Assembly (NCBI GenBank): GCA_031266555.1
Contig: JAISAU010000005.1
Span: 1 to 32,093 of the forward strand
DNA from: Campylobacteraceae bacterium
GTDB taxonomy: Bacteria; Campylobacterota; Campylobacteria; Campylobacterales; Campylobacteraceae
DNA: 32,093 nucleotides
Direction: 5' to 3'
Within the stretch, counting starts at the first letter, position 1; the number at the start of each line of letters is the position of its first letter. Of the stretch, positions 25,928-32,093 are shown piece by piece. The notes under the pieces are model-generated. The model was not told where the DNA came from and did no database searches. It was given only the letters and a program-made list of their open reading frames with translations. Position numbers and translations under genes: made by a program.

Positions 25928-26296
25928 CTATTTTTCGCCTACATGTACGAAAGCTTGGTCAAAAATATTTTTTACATGTTCGTCATCAAGCGAATAATAT
26001 ACGATCTTGCCATCTTTTCTAAATTTCACAAGTTTTGCTTGCTTTAACACACGAAGTTGATGCGAAATAGACGATTTTGTCATACCAAAAAGCGCCGCGA
26101 TATCGCATACGCACATTTCACTTTGAAACAGTGCGTATAATATTTTCACTCTCGTTGAATCGCCAAAAACCTTAAAAAGCTCCGCCAAATCAAACAACGT
26201 CTCCTCTTTTGGCAACAACTCTTTAACCTTTTTTACAGTCTCCTCATGTATAACATTACAATCGCACCTATCTATAAAATTATCAAATGCCGCCAT
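25928..26296 (-). CDS. cadC: ArsR/SmtB-family metal-sensing repressor (CadC-like)
   Basis: 122 residues, winged-helix. The N-terminal CDCNV matches a CadC-type metal ligand pair; the helix near residue 60 has MCVCD, the alpha-3 ELCVCD-type motif that senses soft metals; SSISHQLRVLKQAKLV is the DNA-recognition helix; DDEHV near the C-terminus matches the alpha-5 Zn site. Together these fit CadC, which leaves DNA on binding Cd, Pb or Zn. It is transcribed towards the ATPase gene, with a separate operator before each gene, so both are probably repressed and autoregulated. Confidence 0.92.
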   Translation of the reverse strand: MAAFDNFIDRCDCNVIHEETVKKVKELLPKEETLFDLAELFKVFGDSTRVKILYALFQSEMCVCDIAALFGMTKSSISHQLRVLKQAKLVKFRKDGKIVYYSLDDEHVKNIFDQAFVHVGEK

Positions 26297-26318
26297 TTAA
26301 ACCTCTCTTATAATACAA

Positions 26319-26340
26319 TAATTGAGCAATTATTCAACTG
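26319..26340. promoter_or_regulatory. Palindromic operator upstream of the regulator gene
   Basis: TAATTGAGCAATTATTCAAC plus two bases aligns position by position with the operator at 25864-25885, sharing TTGAG and ATTCAACT. It lies 22 bases before the start of the regulator, consistent with autorepression. Confidence 0.75.
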
Positions 26341-26923
26341 TAATTATGCCAAATTTTATTTAAGGTATTGCGCTGTATTTTTATTATATATTTTATTTAA
26401 GCAGTAGTTAATATGATAGGCTGTTTTATAACTATCATAACTAATAGAAATTCACCCTAAATACTCAAAAACAGCAAAAGTCAAAAAAGCACAATCTACG
26501 CTTTTTATATATACAAACTTATTGTTTTAAGTTATCAAATAAGTATTTTTCTCATCGTCGCTTAATTACGAAACTTACATGTATAGATTTAGTTTTAAAT
26601 ATCTGTGGGCTTAACAATATGATATAAATAAATTTCTTTAACACTTTCATAAAGAAACAGAATAGTCGCATAATCAATTTTTGTCTACATGTAAAGTATT
26701 TATTTGTCTTTAATGTTTAGCACAAGAATTGATATATTTTATTATTAACGCTACGTGTAAAGTGTTTTTGAAAGTTTTGGCTTTACATGTAGCGTTTTAT
26801 AGTGCAGTATTGCACTTGCAAACAACATGACATAGACATTTGCAAATCTAAGACATTGTGATTTTCGCCCGATATCGCTAAAGTATTTGAAGCTAACCCA
26901 ATGTATTGCATTTGATTTATTTT
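26341..26923. other. 583-base intergenic region with TACATGTA copies and hairpins
   Basis: No gene seen. TACATGTA occurs at 26576, 26686 and 26784. Two hairpins stand out: a long one at 26749-26794 and a short AGTGCA/TGCACT one at 26801-26816. Both lie past the 3' end of the DUF4105 gene. Confidence 0.6.
26749..26794 (-). terminator. Long hairpin with an arm containing TACATGTA
   Basis: CGCTACGTGTAAAG (26749-26762) pairs with CTTTACATGTAGCG (26781-26794), 14 bp with one mismatch, across an 18-nt loop. It lies 130 bases past the stop of the DUF4105 gene and may end its transcript. No clean T run is present in that direction. Confidence 0.5.
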
Positions 26924-28447
26924 TCAAAAATAAATGCTAAAACCGACCGATAAAACCGTTTCCGAATGGCTATTAGATCCATTAGACCCTAACTTTAATC
27001 CCGTATATATATCCCAATCATATGAAAACGGCGCATAAGCAGTAAAAATATTTAATTGTTTTTTAAAATCCCTATATTTGACATTGCTATCCCAAAAATG
27101 TTCATAAGATGCAAGTAATTTTGCATTTGTACCAAAATATGCGATTATTCCAGTATTTACCATAGCAAAAAAATCAGCTTCACCGTCATATATAGCGCCC
27201 ATCTTACCAATAGTATAAATTGTCATATCATTTAAAGGCGAAAATCCTATGCCTCGTCCCCATTCAAATACACTGCCCAAATGTTTTTGTCTACTCTCTT
27301 CCAAAGCCAAACGAAATGCTTTTGATGAACCTATTATACGATAATCGCCAATTGACTCTAGCGCTATTAAATTAAGTCTCTCTAAATTAACGCTATTTTT
27401 ATCAAATCTTGCCTCGAGTTCCAATATCTTGCTGTCATACTCAATAATACCTGCGTTTGAAACTGTTCTTTTATCGCGATAGCTTGGCAGCATGCCCAAT
27501 CTAAAACCTCCATCAAAGCCTTCGATTGTCACGCGACTTACACTTGGTGTGTCCAAAGGATAATAAGTTCCAAAATGTACTATGGCCTCTCTATCGCTTT
27601 TTGAAGGTTGCATAAAAACACTTTTGATTTTATCCTTTTGATCTAATTCTTGCAAATATTCTATAGGCGTTGAAAAAAGCCAATGTTTATTATCGCTGAA
27701 AGTTGTATCTGCCGCGCTTAATACCATTTCTATCGCCGTATTGCAGTTATGCGTAATAAATTGATATAAAATAGGCGTCTCTTTTATTTCCCATAAATGT
27801 TTTCTTAGTCGCTTTTTAGCCTTGAGCGACAAATTAAGTTCAAATTCCCAAAGTGATCGCTGTTCATTGTAGATATAAGTTTCTATCGTTTTATGGTATG
27901 GGGCTAAAACATAACTGCCTTCGGAACCGTTTAGTATCGTGTTGACGTATCGTTTTAAATTGCCGTTCTCATTCATTAGCGCCATGAACGAAAAACTATG
28001 CTCTCTTGTTATGCCGTCACTATCCTGTCCTACTATTTTTAATATCGTATGCCCCATAATCGAAGCTGGATTAGATTGATCTTCCGCTACAAAAACTGCA
28101 TAAATACGTTCAAACGGAACCTTTTGCAGATATATTTCATACTCTTCGCAATCTGATTTTGGTAGTTGATTTGAAGTAAGTGCTCCGTTTTCAAGTAAGA
28201 AATCCAAACGTGCGGGATATTTGCATTGCGCTTTAGGATCATTTAATAAAGCCGTTATTGTCGCCTCTAATTCAGCGTTTGGATCTTTATATCCATTTAA
28301 AGAAAGGAAAAATGAGCTTCCAGCGCCTATCGCGCTTTTACCGTTTTTATAATGCAAAAGCGTTTTCCACTCTGGAAGCGACATGATATTTTGATTTGCG
28401 TATATGCAATTCAAAACAACTAAAAAAATAACTAAAAATCTAAGCAA
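26924..28447 (-). CDS. DUF4105 (Lnb N-terminal-like) periplasmic or outer-membrane protein
   Basis: 507 residues with a signal peptide (hydrophobic 2-17, likely cut after IYA). Residues about 100-260 match DUF4105: SNPASIMGHTILKI (His133) and THNCNTAIEMV (Cys235), the paired His and Cys of a permuted NlpC/P60-like fold. The remainder is rich in alternating Tyr/Phe strands and ends in an aromatic residue (GFSIYF), as in outer-membrane beta-barrels. The start is TTG, two bases after the stop of the preceding lipoprotein gene and without a clear ribosome binding site, so translation is probably coupled. The substrate is not known. Confidence 0.87.
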   Translation of the reverse strand: MLRFLVIFLVVLNCIYANQNIMSLPEWKTLLHYKNGKSAIGAGSSFFLSLNGYKDPNAELEATITALLNDPKAQCKYPARLDFLLENGALTSNQLPKSDCEEYEIYLQKVPFERIYAVFVAEDQSNPASIMGHTILKIVGQDSDGITREHSFSFMALMNENGNLKRYVNTILNGSEGSYVLAPYHKTIETYIYNEQRSLWEFELNLSLKAKKRLRKHLWEIKETPILYQFITHNCNTAIEMVLSAADTTFSDNKHWLFSTPIEYLQELDQKDKIKSVFMQPSKSDREAIVHFGTYYPLDTPSVSRVTIEGFDGGFRLGMLPSYRDKRTVSNAGIIEYDSKILELEARFDKNSVNLERLNLIALESIGDYRIIGSSKAFRLALEESRQKHLGSVFEWGRGIGFSPLNDMTIYTIGKMGAIYDGEADFFAMVNTGIIAYFGTNAKLLASYEHFWDSNVKYRDFKKQLNIFTAYAPFSYDWDIYTGLKLGSNGSNSHSETVLSVGFSIYF

Positions 28448-28449
28448 TA

Positions 28450-28860
28450 TTAACTATTACTGTCGCACTTGCGAGTAACCGGGATAACGATTTGCTCGTC
28501 ATATCTCCACATTCTGCCTGTGGCCGCATCAGTTGTAGTACTAAATACACAACTAAAACACCAGATAGCGTTAACAAAAAAAGCTCCGCTGACTGTCGCG
28601 TTCTTTTCCACAGAAGACGCAGCTGTGCAATCGTCTTCTTTTACAGTGATTACCAATGGATCGCCGGAGCGTCTTGCTTGAACAACCAAAGGCGTTTCAC
28701 CTGTTTGAGACCCATCCTTGTAAGCAACTGTAACCGTAGCGCTCTTTGAATCGTTTGTATTTACTAAAACCGGCTGTGTGTCTTGATTAATAAGCGTAGC
28801 ACAACCCGTGAACCAAAGCGCAACAGCGCTGATGGCAACTATAAAAATTTTTGTTCTCAT
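28450..28860 (-). CDS. Small lipoprotein, cotranscribed with the DUF4105 gene
   Basis: 136 residues from ATG 28860, preceded by AGGGAG at good spacing; an upstream ATG at 28890 is less likely because it lies before that site. The signal MRTKIFIVAISAVALWFTGC has a lipobox FTGC, so the mature protein is lipid-anchored. It contains a beta-rich core (VTVAYKDGSQTGETPLVV, DPLVITVKEDDC) and a hydrophobic stretch near residues 93-107 (GAFFVNAIWCFSCVF). It resembles small envelope lipoproteins found beside DUF4105 proteins, but I do not recognise a named family. Confidence 0.8.
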   Translation of the reverse strand: MRTKIFIVAISAVALWFTGCATLINQDTQPVLVNTNDSKSATVTVAYKDGSQTGETPLVVQARRSGDPLVITVKEDDCTAASSVEKNATVSGAFFVNAIWCFSCVFSTTTDAATGRMWRYDEQIVIPVTRKCDSNS

Positions 28861-28918
28861 TAAACACTCCCTAAATAATTTTTTTGTCAATTGCGCACTT
28901 GTCGCTACAACAAATGCT

Positions 28919-29383
28919 TCATTGGCTAATTGAACTTGAAATCGCTAATTCAGACTCCATAACCCCTTTTTGCCCTATTGTTTTATCCACTAGTTGCAAT
29001 TTATTACGAGCATACATAATCCCCATTTTCACTTCTTGCTAAATGTAATAGAGTTTATTTGCCGCTACTTCAACATTAATAACGGAATCATTTTCTGAGC
29101 TGCCCTTGAATGTATAATTTCCCGGTATAAGCTCTATATAATGGTATGTATTTGCAGCTGTTTGACCTATGGGTTTATTATCAACAAAAACATACATTTT
29201 TATCGCCGCGCCAATAAACTCATTACGATAAATATAAATTCCCGCATTATTATTTATCGGCTCTTTAAACTCTTTAGCAGATATATCCGCTTTTTTTGAA
29301 GCCATAGGTACGCGAGCGGCACATCCGCTCAATAACCACATACAAAAAAATACCATACAAATTAATGATATGTTTTTCTTCAT
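28919..29383 (-). pseudogene. DUF2846 lipoprotein gene interrupted by an in-frame TAG
   Basis: ATG 29383 starts MKKNISLICMVFFCMWLLSG with the lipobox Cys next (LLSGC), then a DUF2846-like body (NAGIYIYRNEFIGAAIKMYV, VDNKPIGQT, IELIPGNYTF). The frame meets TAG at 29041-29039 right after NKLYYI. The same frame continues QEVKMGIMYARNKLQLVDKT and on to TGA at 28919, which matches the expected C-terminal end of the family (aromatic-Q-E-V, then L-x-L-V-D). A single base change therefore splits the gene. The truncated product would have 114 residues. Confidence 0.78.
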
Positions 29384-29411
29384 GAAATTTCTTTTATTTC
29401 TCCTGTCTTGA

Positions 29412-30011
29412 TTAAAATGTATAGGCAAACCGAAATAAAACTCCGCCTAAGTTCGCGGACTCTTTTACATCATTCGCATAAACTGCTTCGATAGGAATAC
29501 TTCTATAGCCAAGCATAATTTTAGAATTACCGCCAAAGCTATATCCGCCATAAACTCCGTAACTTACGCCATCTTTTTCAAGTTCATATTCTCCATCGCT
29601 GCCACTTGATGGGGCGGGATAGCCAATATTCGCGCCAACAAAAAAGGAATTCTCTTTACGACTATTGATGTAATATTCAACGGAGAGCGATGGAATAAAA
29701 ATAGAATCTATATATGTATCGTCACTGTAAGTACCCTCAACTTTAACAAACCCTAATAAATAAGATAGTTCCGGCTTGATAACAACATTGTCGGTAACGC
29801 CGATCGGCACACCGGCTTGCAATTCAAGAAACATACCAAGACCCGACGAATCCCCTCCGTATGCCTTCTCTAATATATCCGACCTATCGCCGCTCGTATC
29901 AAACCCCAAGCCGAGCTCAAATCCGACATCTGCCGCTTGTATCGCATTAAACAACAAAAACGTTAAAAAAAGCGCGAAAACACCTTTTAAACTAACCGAT
30001 TTTTGCAACAT
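29412..30011 (-). CDS. Outer-membrane beta-barrel protein (OmpW/OmpA-barrel type)
   Basis: 199 residues from ATG 30011, preceded by AAGGAG at 5 nt; an in-frame ATG at 30038 is rejected on that ground. The signal peptide (hydrophobic 9-20) ends at IQAA. The mature part opens DVGFELGLGFD and alternates aromatic and polar residues in eight or so strands (FLELQAGVPIG, KPELSYLLGFVKV, SVEYYINS, SFFVGANIGYP, YGVYGGYSF, IMLGYRSIP), ending with FRFAYTF, whose terminal Phe is the usual barrel-assembly signal. It is probably a small porin-like or adhesion barrel. It precedes the DUF2846 gene by 28 bases on the same strand. Confidence 0.85.
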   Translation of the reverse strand: MLQKSVSLKGVFALFLTFLLFNAIQAADVGFELGLGFDTSGDRSDILEKAYGGDSSGLGMFLELQAGVPIGVTDNVVIKPELSYLLGFVKVEGTYSDDTYIDSIFIPSLSVEYYINSRKENSFFVGANIGYPAPSSGSDGEYELEKDGVSYGVYGGYSFGGNSKIMLGYRSIPIEAVYANDVKESANLGGVLFRFAYTF

Positions 30012-30324
30012 AGTTGCTCCTTGTAATAAATTTATCATTAAAAATGATTTTTATGAATTTAAATTGATAAGAAAATAGTAATTTTATAGCATAAACAATA
30101 TCATTAGAGACATTCTTTGAAAAAACCATCGCGCCATTAAGCATATAAAGCCAAGAATCTACTCTATAACTAAAACTTTTGAGATGAATACATATTATTA
30201 TAATGAAGTATGGTGCGGGAATATATTGTATTTTGGGATAAAAATGTATTTTTTGGCGAAGATTTTTTAAGTATTTTTTAAGGCTCTCTCTCTCTCTCTC
30301 TGCAGAAATTATTGATAATTGATA
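29992..30324 (-). pseudogene. 110-codon open frame running through the (AG)9 tract, no start codon
   Basis: From 30324 to TAG at 29992 the minus strand stays open, crossing the dinucleotide tract as AERERES and then reading LKKYLKNLRQKIHFYPKIQY and on through a hydrophobic part (APYFIIIICIHLKSF) and VDSWLYMLNGAMVFSKN. It overlaps the first bases of the barrel gene. No usable start is in frame; an ATG at 30328 lies in another frame that closes right after the tract. It may be a gene remnant, a length-switchable frame or chance. Confidence 0.3.
30284..30301. repeat. (CT)9 dinucleotide tract
   Basis: Eighteen bases of perfect CT repeat lie 273 bases before the start of the barrel gene. Such tracts change length by slippage in Campylobacter and relatives and can switch genes. 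Here it lies in the long upstream region of the barrel gene and inside the open frame at 29992-30324. Confidence 0.85.
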
Positions 30325-30793
30325 TCATTACTTACCTTAAACAATTTTTTACAAAAAACTTTTGAAATTATATATAAAAGTCTATTAAAAAAATCTTGCG
30401 TTATGATAATTTTGGTTTATAATTTAAAGATTAATTGTTCGCATGTAAGAATTGATATATCTCATAACCCAAATATAATATTTCGACCTTACATATAAAA
30501 GCAATTCAACCATACAATCTTAAATCTATTTACTTACATGTAGAGTTTATTTTAATTATTGCGCATAAGAAGTTTGGATTTATTTTTAGTATTTGAATGC
30601 TACATGTATGCTTTATGCTGTAGGCAATCGCTGAAACAGTTTAGAACCGCAAAAACTTAGACAACAAGAGAATAAAGAATGAATTGGATAAGCAAAAAAG
30701 TGGCTATTTGCTTACATATATGATATTCCGATGACATGTATAACAACTTTTCATAACCTTAATGATTTTGCTTTTTAAACTTATCGCTATTTG
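30325..30793. other. AT-rich intergenic region
   Basis: No gene seen. It contains TACATGTA at 30535 and 30601 and several near-matches (CGCATGTAAG, TTACATATAA). The stop of the lipoprotein gene lies at its right end. Confidence 0.5.
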
Positions 30794-31468
30794 TTAATAT
30801 GCCGTAAGATACTCTAACGTACTCATTCTCCAATAAATATATGATTCCCCAGAAGCATCAAAAAAATACGACATGCCATTGTCTCTTCTTTCACAACGCC
30901 AATATTTATTATACTCATCATAATAACAATCGGAAAACCCATATGTTATTTTAAGAGAATTATAATAACTATTCACATCATCATAATATGCATTATTCGC
31001 ATTATATCCTTTGAAAAGCCTGATATGCGCCATTTGATCGTTTATAGCATAAAATATCTCGCTTAACGCGGTATTATTTGAAGGACTTATGACATTGTTA
31101 TATTTATTATAGTCAAGACGTAATGCAATTACATAATTATTATTATATTTTTCATAATAAACTTCAGCGCTATATTCGTTAATATTATTATCGTTTAAAA
31201 CATAATGTCCGCTATCAACAGCATTGTTATCATCTGGTATAAATTTTTTGCTTTGTATACCGTTAAGAAATTCGTTTTTGCTATTTTCGCTAACAGGATA
31301 GTAACCAATATCTATACTTGCTGTCCTAAGAACAGCATCTGTATCAAACTTACCAAATGATGACTCTAGAGTAGTAAATTTACTTACGCTTCCATCGCCT
31401 CCACCGCCGCATCCAATTAAAACCGTACTTAACAAAATTGAAACAAATAGTCTAAATACTTTTAGCAT
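30794..31468 (-). CDS. Unrecognised lipoprotein rich in Asn and Tyr
   Basis: 224 residues. A lipoprotein signal with lipobox VLIGC (Cys20) is followed by a Gly-Gly-Gly-Gly-Asp-Gly spacer. The rest is rich in Asn, Tyr and Asp (YYEKYNNNYVIALRLDYN, YYDDVNSYYNSLKITYGF) and has a Cys pair around residues 180-193 (FSDCYYDEYNKYWRC). I recognise no family. The low GC, with almost every Tyr and Asn using AT-ending codons, sets it slightly apart from its neighbours. It stands alone between two long gene-free stretches. Confidence 0.8.
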   Translation of the reverse strand: MLKVFRLFVSILLSTVLIGCGGGGDGSVSKFTTLESSFGKFDTDAVLRTASIDIGYYPVSENSKNEFLNGIQSKKFIPDDNNAVDSGHYVLNDNNINEYSAEVYYEKYNNNYVIALRLDYNKYNNVISPSNNTALSEIFYAINDQMAHIRLFKGYNANNAYYDDVNSYYNSLKITYGFSDCYYDEYNKYWRCERRDNGMSYFFDASGESYIYWRMSTLEYLTAY

Positions 31469-32007
31469 GTTACTTTTTCCTAAAAATAAATTTATAAATT
31501 ATACATTAAATTTACCTTCGACCTAATTCTTAAACAACTAAAACCTATTTTTTGATTTATTCTCCAATGAATACAAAAAAGCAATGATATAAATTTCAAA
31601 AAAAACATACGATAAAAGCATAAAATATAAAAAAATGGCAATAATATATTACTCTTATCCGCTTCATTCTCACCTATAGAGAATAAAACAATTATAATCA
31701 AAAATAATCTTTTACGATTTTATGGTTAAATCTACCAATACACTCAAGAACAAAATTTGATTTACTTGCCTTAAATCGACAAAAACATAGAAGATAAAAA
31801 TATGATAAGATTTTAGAATAAAAACAAACTGTATGTCATTTTTATTCGCTAATTTCATTTTAAATATTGCCGAATATCATACAATAATATACATGTGAAA
31901 AAAAACAAAACTTTCAAAGAAGAGCAAGAGGATTGAATAAAAAAGATACGACGAAAATTTAGAATAAAAAATAGAAAAACAAAGAATATTAAATAACTTT
32001 TTACGAA
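31469..32007. other. AT-rich gap downstream of the rRNA operon
   Basis: No convincing gene. A 69-codon frame on the minus strand (31492-31701) lacks a ribosome binding site and a recognisable protein pattern. This is the 3' flank of the 5S rRNA gene and the promoter region of the lipoprotein gene. Confidence 0.5.
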
Positions 32008-32093
32008 GCCGGCAGCGACCTACATTCCCACTCTAGTAAAGAGCAGTATCATCAGCGATGAGTTGCTTAGCTTCCTGGTTCGATATGGGACAG
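32008..32093 (-). rRNA. rrf: 5S rRNA, 3' part
   Basis: The minus strand reads ATATCGAACCAGGAAGCTAA, then a GATGATACTGC segment and GAGTGGGAATGTAGGTCGCT before GCCGGC. This is the C-G-A-A-C loop, helix IV and 3' helix of bacterial 5S rRNA in the epsilonproteobacterial form. The 5' part lies outside the window; the rest of the rRNA operon is expected to the right. Confidence 0.93.

Noticed and set aside
29412-30038. Longer start of the barrel gene at 30038
   Set aside because: The ribosome binding site AAGGAG sits just before ATG 30011, directly ahead of a normal signal peptide.
31492-31701. 69-codon minus-strand frame near the rRNA end
   Set aside because: No ribosome binding site, composition follows the AT-rich background and no protein pattern is visible.
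1-32093. Insertion sequence or integrase that could have moved the RTX locus
   Set aside because: No transposase, integrase or clear terminal inverted repeats were found, and the tRNA-Arg gene shows no duplicated 3' end nearby.

Overview
The window looks like chromosome from an AT-rich epsilonproteobacterium, most likely Campylobacter or a close relative. The support is low GC, ftsW-murG and ftsI gene types, CadC-like metal resistance, an epsilonproteobacterial-type 5S rRNA end, and a strongly over-represented palindrome TACATGTA in the right-hand two thirds. No database search was possible. Family names rest on motifs read directly and on memory of the families.

Left region (1-12374, minus strand): an accessory locus built around a giant RTX protein. 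The gene is open from its start at 7223 to the left edge, giving at least 2407 residues. It has a hydrophobic N-terminal segment, a Calx-beta-like segment, a cysteine cluster, a FrpC-type Ca2+-dependent self-processing module with an Asp-Pro bond, and nine visible RTX modules. A small membrane protein gene lies upstream and overlaps the RTX start by ATGA; its last codons contain the RTX ribosome binding site. Two more intact paralogues of this protein and one frameshifted paralogue lie further upstream. Two of the family genes are preceded by short relics of the RTX N-terminus, one still ATGA-coupled to a paralogue. A further relic starts like a different protein. An AT-rich upstream repeat recurs before several units. 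I read this as a repeatedly duplicated and partly decayed [membrane partner + RTX toxin or adhesin] cassette. The partner's role (immunity, secretion accessory or other) is unknown.

Middle region (12775-19806): mixed cargo and housekeeping. It holds a tyrosine-phosphatase lipoprotein, purT, a tRNA-Arg, a VOC protein and a MATE transporter. It also holds a two-gene cassette that resembles an immunity protein plus a permuted papain-like effector (17685-19128), and a LysE-type exporter.

Cell-division region (19793-23847): ftsW and murG overlap by ATGA and are followed by the LysE-type gene. A divergent ftsI-type penicillin-binding protein lies opposite.

Metal resistance (23950-26340): a Zn/Cd/Pb-type P1B ATPase and its ArsR/CadC-type repressor are each preceded by a matching 22-bp palindromic operator.

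Right region (26924-32093): envelope genes on the minus strand. These are a DUF4105 protein, a lipoprotein, a DUF2846 lipoprotein interrupted by an in-frame TAG, an outer-membrane beta-barrel protein and an unrecognised lipoprotein. A (CT)9 tract lies near an unexplained 110-codon open frame. The 3' part of a 5S rRNA gene ends the window, so an rRNA operon enters from the right.
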